From positions 186,001 to 250,000 of the forward strand of contig NZ_JBHIKY010000001.1 of NCBI RefSeq assembly GCF_042139015.1: a stretch of 64,000 nucleotides of DNA, in the 5' to 3' direction. Source of the stretch: JBHIKY01 sp042139015. GTDB lineage: Bacteria > Bacillota > Bacilli > Bacillales > Marinococcaceae. The first letter of the stretch is position 1. Every line of letters starts with the position of its first letter. A program made the translations under genes and the position numbers. This document shows positions 41,756-50,785 of the stretch, one piece after another. Under the pieces are notes generated by a model. It did not search any database. It was not told the origin of the DNA and was given only the letters and a program-made list of their open reading frames with translations.

Positions 41756-43353
41756 TAGTTAGTTGAACGATCATAGCCTTCCTGTTTGATTTCCAGCCAT
41801 TCAGATAGCTTCAGTCGTTCCAGCTCTTTTAAATACTCATCCCATTCTTCCTCTGCTTTCCCTTCCGAAATCCATTCCGCTTTCTTTCTCTCGATATAAG
41901 GGATCAAATCTGCTTCAATCGTAGAAAGACGATCAAGCTCTTCCTTCGTGTGAAAAACATTTGGAAAAATATTTTCTGCCTGCATGTGCGGTACCATGAC
42001 TTCTTCCATTAGATCGAGTCTCCAAGCAGCGTCATCCGGCATCGTTGTCACTTCTCCGTAATAGCTGTCAAGGATGGCAAGCGGTCCACCGACGGAGGTT
42101 CTCTCCCGTAATTCAACCGGTGCAGTCCCCTCTAAATCTTCATGCTTCAGCATATCTTCGTCTTCATCGTAAGCGAAAATGTTCTGCTGCTCTTCATCTC
42201 CGTACGTCCCCCAGTTGTGCTGGACAGAAGTGTGCGGGTCATAAAATTCATCAATCCACTTCGCAGTTAATTCAAGATTTTGATTAGCACTCGTAATAAC
42301 CATTCTTGCTCGATCAAATCCCATTCCATTAGTACGCGGCGCATTGATTTGTCCATCCGGGCCCTCAAGCGGCGGCATGAGCTCATATTCATCATTCATG
42401 CCTGTAATGTTGCTTTTATCCCATGTGAAGTACATGCCGTAGCGACCCTCTTCCCCTTTGGACACATACACCGGCCAGTCATGTTCAAATGCTTCCTCGT
42501 CAATGAGCTCTTCGTTATACAGCTCATTCATAAACGAAATCCCTTCTTTATACCCTTCATCTGCAGAGGTAAGCTTCACTTCATGATCATTGGTTACCAC
42601 CGTGTGGTCCCAATTATCTCCGTATCCAAACGATCCGAATAAGAAGCCGGGATCCTGGCCGCCGTCGTTAATAATGAATGACATCGGAATTGTCTGGCCG
42701 TTTCCTGCCATATCATTATCACGGAAAGCAATCAATGCTTCTTTTAATTCTTCTGTCGTCTCCGGCATGTCGAGTCCGAGTTCGTCAAGCCACTCTACAT
42801 TAATCCATGGAAAGTTATCGATGGAGTGGATGTTTTGTTTGCCTTCTCCCAGCTCTTCAATCCAAGGGAAGGCATAAATATTGCCGTCTTCCGCTGTCAT
42901 CATTGCTTCATATTCTGGTTTTTCTTCGAGCACCTTCTTTAAGTTTGGCATGTGGTTTTCAATCAGATCATTCAAAGGGATAATTGCTTCATCCTCCGCC
43001 AGCTCTAACAGCTCATAATCACTGTAGCCTGCATTTTTTATGGCATCCGGCATTTCCCCGCTGGACATGGCAAGATTCCTTTTATCTTGGAACGACTCAC
43101 CAGTAAAGCTTCTCCAATCGATTTCTACACCTGTTTTTTCTTCGAGGCGCTCATACAGTAGTTTATCGTTCGGATCTTCAGGCGCTAACGATGAGCTTTC
43201 CGTCATAATTTTTAGTGATACATCCTCCTCAACCGGGAAGGAAATATCCTCGAGCTCATAATCCTCCGACCACGTCTGCGATTGATTGCCGCACCCTCCA
43301 ATGAAAACACTTCCTAAGACCAAAGCAGACATTACTTTTACATACCTTTTCAT
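41755..43353 (-). CDS. sugar ABC transporter substrate-binding lipoprotein (LipO/YtcQ type)
   Basis: A 532-residue lipoprotein: MKRYVKVMSALVLGSVFIGGC gives signal and lipobox Cys21. The large acidic body resembles oligosaccharide-binding proteins of the LplA/YtcQ class (TGVEIDWRSFTGESFQDKR, NDKLLYERLEEKTG). ATG at 43353 is preferred over the GTG six codons upstream because it starts the signal peptide. It forms an importer with the two downstream-labelled permeases. No ATPase gene is present, so a shared MsmX-type ATPase is expected. Ligand presumably fructo-oligosaccharides. Confidence 0.9.
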   Translation of the reverse strand: MKRYVKVMSALVLGSVFIGGCGNQSQTWSEDYELEDISFPVEEDVSLKIMTESSSLAPEDPNDKLLYERLEEKTGVEIDWRSFTGESFQDKRNLAMSSGEMPDAIKNAGYSDYELLELAEDEAIIPLNDLIENHMPNLKKVLEEKPEYEAMMTAEDGNIYAFPWIEELGEGKQNIHSIDNFPWINVEWLDELGLDMPETTEELKEALIAFRDNDMAGNGQTIPMSFIINDGGQDPGFLFGSFGYGDNWDHTVVTNDHEVKLTSADEGYKEGISFMNELYNEELIDEEAFEHDWPVYVSKGEEGRYGMYFTWDKSNITGMNDEYELMPPLEGPDGQINAPRTNGMGFDRARMVITSANQNLELTAKWIDEFYDPHTSVQHNWGTYGDEEQQNIFAYDEDEDMLKHEDLEGTAPVELRERTSVGGPLAILDSYYGEVTTMPDDAAWRLDLMEEVMVPHMQAENIFPNVFHTKEELDRLSTIEADLIPYIERKKAEWISEGKAEEEWDEYLKELERLKLSEWLEIKQEGYDRSTN

Positions 43354-43389
43354 GTATATCCCCACTTTCACTTTTTTTCAGAAGCCGAA

Positions 43390-44298
43390 TTACTTCAATG
43401 AACCAACCATAACTCCTTTTTCAAAATACTTTTGGAAGAATGGATACATAATTAATAAAGGAAGGCTTGCGACGACAATGGATGAGTATTTAATCATCTC
43501 GGCAATGCGCTGCATTTCTGCTCGGGCGAGTTGATCAGCAATCATGCCAGGCTGGACTTCGTTTTGGATCAGAATTTCCCGCAGGACAAGCTGAAGCGGA
43601 TAAAGAGAGCGGTCCTCTAAGTAAATCATCGCGTTGAAATAAGCATTCCACTGACCAATAAAAGCGAATAACGCGAGAACAAAAATAATCGGCTTGGCCA
43701 AAGGAAGCAGAATCTTAAGAAAAATCATAAAGTCTGAGGCTCCATCGATTCTAGCTGCTTCTTTAAGTTCATTTGGAAGCGCTTTAAAATAAGTTCTCGC
43801 AAGAATAATGTTCCATACCGTGACAGCACCAGGGAGAATGATTGCCCAAGGTGTATTAATTAACCCAAGTTCACGAACCAATAAGTATGTCGGAACCAGT
43901 CCACCGTTAAAGAACATTGTAAAGAGAAAGAAAATCATTATCGTTTTTTTTCCTACCAGGTTATCCACCGATAAGGCGTACCCGGCTAATATGGAAAAGA
44001 CAATCGAAATGAGCGTAAAACCGCCTGCATATAATATGGAATTAAAGAATCCCCTAATAATAGAACCATCCTGGAAAATCCGAACGTACCCACTTAACGT
44101 CCAATGATCCGGATTCAAGGACAGTCCCTGGGTCATTAAAATATTAGGCTGTAAAAAAGATCCGACCAGCACATAGAGCAGCGGCACTAACACAACGATG
44201 ACTATGAGACTGAGTACTATTTTGTTAACAAATAGAATGATTCGATCCGTTTTTGAATGATTGAACGTATCGATTTTTTGTGCATGAGAACGGCTCAT
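43390..44298 (-). CDS. carbohydrate ABC transporter permease (LplC/YtcP type)
   Basis: A 302-residue six-helix permease with the EAA loop ELKEAARIDGASDFMIFLKI and a C-terminal YPFFQKYFEKGVMVGSLK, both typical of LplC-type CUT1 permeases. It lies between the partner permease and the binding protein on the same strand. Forms the membrane channel with the LplB-type protein. Confidence 0.92.
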   Translation of the reverse strand: MSRSHAQKIDTFNHSKTDRIILFVNKIVLSLIVIVVLVPLLYVLVGSFLQPNILMTQGLSLNPDHWTLSGYVRIFQDGSIIRGFFNSILYAGGFTLISIVFSILAGYALSVDNLVGKKTIMIFFLFTMFFNGGLVPTYLLVRELGLINTPWAIILPGAVTVWNIILARTYFKALPNELKEAARIDGASDFMIFLKILLPLAKPIIFVLALFAFIGQWNAYFNAMIYLEDRSLYPLQLVLREILIQNEVQPGMIADQLARAEMQRIAEMIKYSSIVVASLPLLIMYPFFQKYFEKGVMVGSLK

Positions 44299-44314
44299 GG
44301 CCTTCTTCTCCTTT

Positions 44315-45274
44315 CTAGAATAGAGATTCTCCTTTAAGTTTTTTCACGATTTGGTTTGCGGTAACGAGCAGCATGAGATTAATGACGGATAGAAACAGTC
44401 CAATCGCTGCACCAAACGACCAGTCTGCCGCCTGCAGCCCGCGCTTGTATACGTACGTTTCAATAATTTCAGAGGCAGGTAAGTTTCGATCGGTCTGAAG
44501 CAAATACGCTTTTTCGAATCCTACCGCCATAATTCCACCAATCGCTAGAATAAACAGAACAGCCATGACAGGCTTTAGTACCTGAATATCAATGTGCCAT
44601 ATCCGCTGTAAGAGCGAAGCCCCGTCAATAACTGCTGCATCATGCAATTGAGGGTCGCTGTTCGACAAAGCGGCCACATAAATAATGGAAGAGAAGCCGG
44701 CAGCCTGCCAGACTCCCGATGCTACAAAGATCGTTCGGAAATATTCCGGCTCGGACATAAAAGAAATCGGCCGGTCGAGAAAGAACGTTAATAAAGCATT
44801 TAGTGGTCCAGCTGGAGATAAGAACATAAAGATCATCCCGCCGATAACCACCACAGAGATAAAATGAGGAGCATAGATGATCAATTGTATATTCTTTTTC
44901 ACCCGTGCTCTTCTCACCTGATTTAACATCAGAGCTAAAATAATCGGTACCGGAAACCCAATCAAAAGCTCATACGCACTTAATTTAACCGTGTTGGAAA
45001 ATATCTGAAGAAAGTTCGGCGACTGCATAAATCTCGTAAAATGGGTAAATCCCACCCACTCGCTGCCCATAATGCCTTTAATAGGGCTGAAATCTTTAAA
45101 AGCGATAATGACGCCGTACATGGGCAGATAATTAAAGATAAATACCGTGAGAATGGCAGGCAGTAAAAATAAATACAAAACCCAATTTTTCTTAATATTG
45201 CGAAATTTTCTTTTACTCAATTTCGTCTTCGTTTTGCTCTCCTTCCTCGCTAATGACCCAACCGTGTTGTCCAC
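44315..45274 (-). CDS. carbohydrate ABC transporter permease (LplB/YteP type)
   Basis: A 319-residue CUT1 permease: LFLLPAILTVFIFNYLPMYG, GFTHFTRFM, and the EAA-like loop LHDAAVIDGASLLQRIWHI. The GTG at 45274 is chosen since AAGGAGGGGG lies 5-7 nt upstream; the ATG at 45316 has a ribosome site too close to it. It is first in the operon, downstream of a cre site and two LacI-type operators. Confidence 0.9.
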   Translation of the reverse strand: MDNTVGSLARKESKTKTKLSKRKFRNIKKNWVLYLFLLPAILTVFIFNYLPMYGVIIAFKDFSPIKGIMGSEWVGFTHFTRFMQSPNFLQIFSNTVKLSAYELLIGFPVPIILALMLNQVRRARVKKNIQLIIYAPHFISVVVIGGMIFMFLSPAGPLNALLTFFLDRPISFMSEPEYFRTIFVASGVWQAAGFSSIIYVAALSNSDPQLHDAAVIDGASLLQRIWHIDIQVLKPVMAVLFILAIGGIMAVGFEKAYLLQTDRNLPASEIIETYVYKRGLQAADWSFGAAIGLFLSVINLMLLVTANQIVKKLKGESLF

Positions 45275-45349
45275 GCTACCCCCTCCTTGCTTGTGTGATT
45301 TTCCTGCTTGTTTCATTCCTCCATTGCATCCACCCTAGTTATTGTAAAG

Positions 45350-45363
45350 TGTTAGCGCTTTCC
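45350..45363 (-). promoter_or_regulatory. putative cre site (CcpA)
   Basis: The minus strand reads GGAAAGCGCTAACA, one mismatch from a good cre (TGAAAGCGCTAACA). It lies about 75 nt upstream of the permease start and would give carbon catabolite repression of fructan uptake. Confidence 0.65.
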
Positions 45364-45383
45364 TTTCTCTACATCAAAGTATA

Positions 45384-45416
45384 TGTCAACCGGTTTCACA
45401 TGTCAACCGGATGACA
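45384..45416. promoter_or_regulatory. two adjacent LacI-type operators
   Basis: TGTCAACCGGTTTCACA (45384-45400) and TGTCAACCGGATGACA (45401-45416) are back to back, each a CCGG-centred palindrome of the LacI class. They lie upstream of the transporter operon; a third copy precedes the LacI gene. Confidence 0.8.
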
Positions 45417-45469
45417 TAAATTTTTATAAAAAATCACAACCACAAAAGGAATACCTGCACCTCCTTTTT

Positions 45470-46432
45470 TTACTGGGTTGTTTCGCTTTCCAGCAGCTTT
45501 ACAGGAAGAATGGTTTCAGCTTCTATATCATCCGCTTCTTCATGAATCTGCTTCATTAGTACATCAATCACAGATGCTGCCATCTCTTTTATTGGCTGCT
45601 GTACCGTAGTAAGCTCCGGACATAAAATACGAGTCGTATCTGTCCCGTCATATCCAACAACCTTTACCTCTTGCGGAATACGAATTCCTCGATTCTTAGC
45701 TTCCTCCATCACCCTGGCCGCGATAAAATCGTCACTAGCAAATATGCCGTCCATATCTTCATTTTCATCAAAAATCCGAGGAATAATATCATCTTTTATT
45801 TCATACGTAACTGGCATTAATCGATTCTTTTTCATGACATCCTCATAGGCAAACCGTCGTAAATTTGCCGGTGTATCAAGCAGAATTGGACCGTTAATAT
45901 GAATGACTCTTTTACAGCCTTTTTGAATCAAAAGCTCCGTTGCCTGCCTGCCGCCGTCGTAATTATCACTCGAGACGACAGGAATTTTTTTTGACAAGTT
46001 ACGGTCCAGACCGACAAGCGGCAGCCCCGCGTGGTCATATTCCTTCACGCCTGTGTTATGCGCACCCGCGATAATACCATCCACCTGATGCCGTTTAAGC
46101 ATTTCGAGGTAATCTCTTTCTTTATCTGCCCGTCCCTGACTATTACAAAGCAGCACTTTATATCCGAGCGATTCACACATATTTTCCAGATGAAAAATCA
46201 GCTGACCATAGAACGGATTGCTTGTCGTGGGGAAGATTAATCCTATCAAAAAAGTCTTGTTAATATATAGGGACCTTGCAATTTCATTTGGATAATAATT
46301 CAGTTGTTCCATCGCCTTTTTTACCTTCTGCCGGGTTTTCTTCCCAATATATCCGCGGTTGTTTAATACTCTGGATACGGTCGTAGGAGAAACGCCGGCT
46401 GCTTTTGCCACATCTCCCAGCTTCACTTTCAT
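45470..46432 (-). CDS. LacI-family transcriptional regulator of the fructan locus
   Basis: A 320-residue repressor. The HTH starts at residue 4 (LGDVAKAAGVSPTTVSRVLN) with the hinge NEIARSLYINKT, followed by a periplasmic-binding-like effector domain (DGIIAGAHNTG, DDFIAARVMEEAKNRG, TTVQQPIKEMAASVI). It faces the operators at 45384-45416 and has one at 46460-46475 in its own upstream region, so it likely controls both itself and the fructan operon. The inducer is probably a fructo-oligosaccharide (inferred). Confidence 0.92.
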   Translation of the reverse strand: MKVKLGDVAKAAGVSPTTVSRVLNNRGYIGKKTRQKVKKAMEQLNYYPNEIARSLYINKTFLIGLIFPTTSNPFYGQLIFHLENMCESLGYKVLLCNSQGRADKERDYLEMLKRHQVDGIIAGAHNTGVKEYDHAGLPLVGLDRNLSKKIPVVSSDNYDGGRQATELLIQKGCKRVIHINGPILLDTPANLRRFAYEDVMKKNRLMPVTYEIKDDIIPRIFDENEDMDGIFASDDFIAARVMEEAKNRGIRIPQEVKVVGYDGTDTTRILCPELTTVQQPIKEMAASVIDVLMKQIHEEADDIEAETILPVKLLESETTQ

Positions 46433-46459
46433 AATAGGGCTCCTTTACTTTTATTTTCA

Positions 46460-46475
46460 TACTAACCGGATGACA
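46460..46475. promoter_or_regulatory. LacI-type operator upstream of the regulator gene
   Basis: Contains CTAACCGGATGACA, sharing the AACCGGATGACA half with the operator at 45401-45416. It lies 28 nt upstream of the LacI start, between it and the YesL-like gene. Confidence 0.7.
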
Positions 46476-46479
46476 TAGT

Positions 46480-47088
46480 TCACTCATGTTTTTTAGGAAA
46501 GGAGCGCGACGCTACTTTTGTGACCATATAAGCCGCTGGACTCAAACCAAAAAGCATCATCAAGACGGGTAAATTGATATACAAAAAAATGAAAACAGCC
46601 AACCCAGCACCAATAAAAATGGTTTGAAAAGGTCGAGCCACTGCTAATACAACAGAATACTTTATGTACATCCAGAAGGACAGGCGGAAATGAGAAAAAA
46701 TCGGAAAAATATACAGGAGTACGAGCACATAAATTACTCCAACGACAAAGGTAATGCTTGCAAGAGTAACCTGCAGAAAATTATTTTCAAGCAGTTGCAG
46801 GACGCGAAAGTCCAGGTATAATATAATACCTGCAGCCACTAAAACATATCCCATTACATTGGCCATGACAAATTCCGATTTAAATTTCTTTAAAAATAGC
46901 TTATAATTCGGTTCATCTTCATCTTCCATTATCATTTCCCGCATCACGGCAAATAACGCAGCCGTTGCCGGGAAAAATCCCAGTACGAACAAGCCGGCTA
47001 GTGTTAAGAAAAACCACAATAAGTGAAACACGATAAGTTGGAATCCAATATTTCCCCACCTTATGTACCAGCGTGTGGAATCAAACAC
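46480..47088 (-). CDS. YesL-like (DUF624) membrane protein
   Basis: A 202-residue protein with about five helices. FPATAALFAVMREMI is the conserved DUF624 motif after the second helix, and GLSPAAYMVTK is near the end. YesL-like genes regularly accompany CUT1 sugar importers of the Lpl/Yte type, as here; their role is unknown but may assist transporter assembly. It is followed by the LacI gene. Confidence 0.82.
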   Translation of the reverse strand: MFDSTRWYIRWGNIGFQLIVFHLLWFFLTLAGLFVLGFFPATAALFAVMREMIMEDEDEPNYKLFLKKFKSEFVMANVMGYVLVAAGIILYLDFRVLQLLENNFLQVTLASITFVVGVIYVLVLLYIFPIFSHFRLSFWMYIKYSVVLAVARPFQTIFIGAGLAVFIFLYINLPVLMMLFGLSPAAYMVTKVASRSFPKKHE

Positions 47089-47185
47089 GTCTCAGCCTCC
47101 CTTTCTGTGAAATAGATGACGTAACCAAGAATACACTAGTTCTCGCACATAGTAAATTAGCGAATTACGCGGAAAGGATAGCATT

Positions 47186-47803
47186 ATGAACAAGAGCTGC
47201 ATTAAAGACCTGTTCTATTATTATAAATATCACGCCCTTTTTATAGCATTCAGTGTATTTGTGTTTGGCTCGATTTTCTATTCTTTTATTAACCATCAAA
47301 TCGAACAAACCAACTCTGCCAATGAACCAGCTCCTGACCTGGAGATATTATTTTTTGGAGAATATCACACAGAAGAAACTTCCAGCCTCGAAAAACAAAT
47401 CGAACAACAGTTTCCGAACGTGGACACTGTCGAAATAAACGTGGAGTATTCCCCGGCAGAAACAGATTCGGAGATGGATATCGCCTCAGCTCAATTGCGC
47501 CCCGTGGTGCTGATGAAAAATGAGCCCGATATCTATATTACAGACAAGACACATTTTGACATCATGACTGAAATGGATGTATTTTACACAATAGATTCTG
47601 AAGAAGCATTTGTACAAGAATTAAGCAACGATTCTTTGATGTGGAACCCGGACGATGAGGAAGAAATATACGGAATCGATGTATCGGACAGCAGCTTATT
47701 TCATGACTCACCGGTAGGTGGCGCAGAAAAAATCGCATCCATACGTGGGGATTCTAATAATGTTGAGGATGCCTTAGCGTGGATAGAACATGCCGCGAAA
47801 TGA
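47186..47803 (+). CDS. membrane-anchored protein of unknown function
   Basis: A 205-residue protein with one N-terminal helix (about 15-35, FIAFSVFVFGSIFYSF) and an acidic outside domain (NEPAPDLEILFFGEYHTEE, PVVLMKNEPDIYITDKTHFD). The body has the look of a small alpha/beta binding domain, possibly derived from a solute-binding protein lobe. It is divergent from the YesL-like gene with about 97 nt between starts. A link to sugar uptake is only positional. No family recognised. Confidence 0.6.
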   Translation: MNKSCIKDLFYYYKYHALFIAFSVFVFGSIFYSFINHQIEQTNSANEPAPDLEILFFGEYHTEETSSLEKQIEQQFPNVDTVEINVEYSPAETDSEMDIASAQLRPVVLMKNEPDIYITDKTHFDIMTEMDVFYTIDSEEAFVQELSNDSLMWNPDDEEEIYGIDVSDSSLFHDSPVGGAEKIASIRGDSNNVEDALAWIEHAAK

Positions 47804-47821
47804 ATAAAGGGAACCATGGAC

Positions 47822-47889
47822 GAAGACAATGATCCTCTTGCTAACGATAATCACCTTTTATTTCCCTACCTTCTCCCTCTCCTATACGA
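47822..47889 (+). pseudogene. fragment of a HAAS-protein gene
   Basis: These 68 nt match 37010-37077 at 60 positions without gaps and read KTMILLLTIITFYFPTFSLS in the same frame as the HAAS membrane protein (KTMILPLMMIAFYLPTFALS), then a stop. A few in-frame residues before it also fit. It is the decayed remnant of a paralog. Confidence 0.7.
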
Positions 47890-48142
47890 TTTTGTAACCG
47901 CGTTAGAGTTACATCAAGAGCTCTCTTAAGTTATGTCAATTTTCTCTAGTTTGTATATGATACAATCAAATAATATCAATAATAATGAATTTCTGCCCCA
48001 AACTTTTAAAAAACACACACGAATAGAATTAATTGAAGACACTTTCCTTTCTCTATGGTTCTTAAGCTTATCTGGGTTAAACCGTTGACCAAATACCAAT
48101 GAATAATAATAAATATGAAAACAAATAAAAAAGGAGTATAAA

Positions 48143-49006
48143 ATGACCGATCCTCTTACTACAATAAAAGAAAATTTATCTAAATTAACGAACGCTCAAA
48201 GAATTATTGCTGACTATATATTGAAGAACTCTTCGGAAGTAGCTTTTCTTACTATTAACCAATTAGCTCAACGCGTTAACACAAGTACCACTACCATTAT
48301 GCGTTTGACTTCAAACATAGGATATACAGGATACAGTGAATTTCAAAAAGGATTACAACAATTATTACGTGCTCAGACGGCTCCTCAAAATCGTTTAGAG
48401 GTGAATTTAGAGAACGTGAATAAAGATGATTTATGGGGAAATACAATTAATCATCATCTTTCCCACATACAAAAATTAATGGAACAATTGACTAAACCAC
48501 AGTTGGATGAAGTTGTTCATAAAATAATTTCTTCAAGACAGGTTTTTTGTATAAGCGTTCGTAGTGGACTTCCAGTCGGCCAGTATTTGACACATAGTTT
48601 AAATCGGACGTTAGGAAACTGTAACCTGGTGATGGCGGATACAAGTGATTGGGTAGACGATATCATTAATATGGATTCTGAGGACTTAATAATAGCAACC
48701 AGTTTCCCCCGGTATGCTAAGCGGATCATCGACTTTGTAAAAGCTGCTAAGGAGCAAGGAGTACAGATCGTTGCTATTACTGACAGTTATTCCTCTCCCA
48801 TTATTGAATATGCTGATACAGTTTTAATTTGTGATTCAATTAGTCTCGCTTTTCACAATTCTCCTATTGGAGCAATGGTGGTTGCGGACTATATTATTAA
48901 CGCCACAGCCATAGGCCAATCAGAGAAAACGAAAAAACGTTTAGATAAGGTAAATAATGTGTTAACAAATATGAATTATCATTTTAAAGAAATAGAGACA
49001 GAATAA
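48143..49006 (+). CDS. RpiR/MurR-family transcriptional regulator
   Basis: A 287-residue regulator with an N-terminal HTH_6 domain (LTNAQRIIADYILKNSSEV, QLAQRVNTSTTTIMRLTSN) and a C-terminal SIS sugar-phosphate-like domain (VFCISVRSGLPVGQYL, GVQIVAITDSYSSPI). An AAAAGGAG site precedes the ATG. It heads a same-strand cluster with an RraA-like protein, a dehydrogenase and a carrier, and probably controls it. SIS domains bind phosphosugars, but some RpiR proteins respond to other acids. Confidence 0.9.
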   Translation: MTDPLTTIKENLSKLTNAQRIIADYILKNSSEVAFLTINQLAQRVNTSTTTIMRLTSNIGYTGYSEFQKGLQQLLRAQTAPQNRLEVNLENVNKDDLWGNTINHHLSHIQKLMEQLTKPQLDEVVHKIISSRQVFCISVRSGLPVGQYLTHSLNRTLGNCNLVMADTSDWVDDIINMDSEDLIIATSFPRYAKRIIDFVKAAKEQGVQIVAITDSYSSPIIEYADTVLICDSISLAFHNSPIGAMVVADYIINATAIGQSEKTKKRLDKVNNVLTNMNYHFKEIETE

Positions 49007-49040
49007 TTTTTGATAAACTATTTTTGAAGATATTGTTCAT

Positions 49041-49087
49041 AAAGCTTTTCAAAGGACTTATTAAAGTTCTTTGAAAAGCTTTTTTTA
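49041..49087 (+). terminator. terminator of the rpiR-like gene
   Basis: Long stem AAAGCTTTTCAAAG...CTTTGAAAAGCTTT, extended by ACTT/AAGT around an ATTA loop, then TTTTT. The regulator is therefore a separate unit from the genes it precedes. Confidence 0.88.
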
Positions 49088-49189
49088 TGGCAAAGAGTAA
49101 GGGTTTACATTTTAGGAATAAGTTGTTATAGTAAAAAATATTACTAAATAAAAATAATAAGTAATAAAAATTACCCTGAGGTGATTATA

Positions 49190-49867
49190 TTGACAGACCC
49201 TCAATTTTCTATTGATTCACATTTATTAACTCGCATGAAAAAGATTGGATCTTCTGTATTTGCTGACGTGATGGAAATGAAAAATGTTATGGATTACCGT
49301 GTGAAACCCGTGAATTTTTCAGAGACTTTAGTAGGGCGCGTAAGAACAGTTTCATTATCTCAAGGTGATAATTTGTTTTTGCATCATGCAATTTATCAAG
49401 TAGAGCGTAACGATATTATTTTAGTAGATGGCCAAGGTTATAAAGAGGCTGCATATTTAGGGGAACTCATGGCAGGGGCTGCGGAGGCATTAGGAATCAA
49501 AGGGATCATAATTGATGGACTCGTTCGCGATAAACAAGATCTTCGTCAGTTAGATATCCAAATTTATGCTAAAGGCTTTATACCATACGGGCCAAGTAAA
49601 GAAGGGCCAGGTTCATTTGATAAAACCATAACATGTGCCGGAGCTATTGTTTCTCCTTATGATTACGTAGTTGCAGATACAGATGGAATAGTTGTGGTTC
49701 CTCGAGAGAGTGCTGAAGACATTGTAGGAAAAGCTGAAAAAAAATTAAAGTACGAACTAAATCGCTTAGAAAAAATTAATTCGTATAAAAAGCAAATAAG
49801 CAATAGTAACAAATCATCGATTGAGCCTGATTGGCTGGAAGATAAGTTGAAAAAGTATAACTTGTAG
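49190..49867 (+). CDS. RraA/HMG-aldolase-like protein
   Basis: A 225-residue protein of the RraA/4-hydroxy-4-methyl-2-oxoglutarate aldolase fold. Landmarks are SSVFADVMEMKNVM, the GE(L)MAGAAEALG helix (YLGELMAGAAEALGIKGIII), the DGLVRDKQDL substrate loop with Arg and Asp, and VVADTDGIVVVP. Members without regulator activity often act as oxaloacetate decarboxylase or retro-aldol enzymes. The TTG start at 49190 follows GAGGTG. It is followed by a hydroxyacid dehydrogenase and a carrier, so a role in breaking down a branched hydroxy or keto acid is inferred. Confidence 0.82.
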   Translation: MTDPQFSIDSHLLTRMKKIGSSVFADVMEMKNVMDYRVKPVNFSETLVGRVRTVSLSQGDNLFLHHAIYQVERNDIILVDGQGYKEAAYLGELMAGAAEALGIKGIIIDGLVRDKQDLRQLDIQIYAKGFIPYGPSKEGPGSFDKTITCAGAIVSPYDYVVADTDGIVVVPRESAEDIVGKAEKKLKYELNRLEKINSYKKQISNSNKSSIEPDWLEDKLKKYNL

Positions 49868-49890
49868 CAATAAGAAAAGGGGAACAAAGA

Positions 49891-50760
49891 ATGAATATCG
49901 GTTTCATAGGATTTGGTGAAGTAGGGCAAGAAATGTCAAAAGGATTCTATGCTAATGACAGCAGTCATAAAGTATTTGTTTACGATACTTTATATGAAAA
50001 AACGGAGACAAAGAAACGAGCAAAGGAAGCACATGCAGTTCTGTTTGCCAACCCTCTAAAAGTGGTTCAAGAAGAGTTAGATATACTATTTGTGGCAGTT
50101 CCAGCTCAGTATTCGAAGGATGCTTGGAAATCTGTTTGGTCAGATTTGAATGACACCACCATATATGTAGATCTTTCAACAGCGTCTTCAGAAACTAAGC
50201 AACAAATTAGTAAAGAAATGAAGTGTGAAAATAGACTATTTGTTGACGGAGCTATTATGGGTCCATTAAAGGTTAATCAACAAAAGGTACCCATGATGGT
50301 TAGCGGTATTGGATCAAAAGAATTCATAGAATGGGGAAAAGCATTCGATATGAATCTCGTATACGTTAGCGAGCTTGCAGGAGATGCGACGAATATTAAA
50401 TTTATTCGAAGTATTTTTACAAAGGGGCTTTCCACCCTTCTTCATGAAGTAATGGAAATAGCAGAAAAATTAGAATTAGATGAGACCATATTAAACTCAA
50501 TTACTGATACTATCGATAAAGAGCCTTTTGAAAATGTGATCAATCGATTAATCACAGGTAATGTGTTCCATTCAGAGAGACGTGTGAAAGAAATGGAAAA
50601 TGTTATTTCTTTTATGCTAGAAAATGATATAGAGCCTCAAATGACAAGAGCTACTCGCGATAAATTAATAACTATTACTAACACAAATATAAAAGAAAAA
50701 TTTCACGGAAAAGCACCACTGCACTGGAAACATGTGATGCAAACAATCAATCAAACATAA
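49891..50760 (+). CDS. beta-hydroxyacid dehydrogenase-like protein (DUF1932 type)
   Basis: A 289-residue NAD(P)-dependent oxidoreductase. Rossmann motif MNIGFIGFGEVGQEM at the start, the substrate loop VDGAIMGPLKVNQQK, and the catalytic-Lys helix ATNIKFIRSIFTKGL. The C-terminal helical domain resembles DUF1932 of phosphogluconate dehydrogenase-like proteins. AAAAGGGG precedes the ATG. The genomic partners (RraA-like, carrier) suggest oxidation of an imported 2- or 3-hydroxy acid; substrate not known. Confidence 0.82.
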   Translation: MNIGFIGFGEVGQEMSKGFYANDSSHKVFVYDTLYEKTETKKRAKEAHAVLFANPLKVVQEELDILFVAVPAQYSKDAWKSVWSDLNDTTIYVDLSTASSETKQQISKEMKCENRLFVDGAIMGPLKVNQQKVPMMVSGIGSKEFIEWGKAFDMNLVYVSELAGDATNIKFIRSIFTKGLSTLLHEVMEIAEKLELDETILNSITDTIDKEPFENVINRLITGNVFHSERRVKEMENVISFMLENDIEPQMTRATRDKLITITNTNIKEKFHGKAPLHWKHVMQTINQT

Positions 50761-50785
50761 AAAGTTTAAGTTAGGAGGGATTTAA

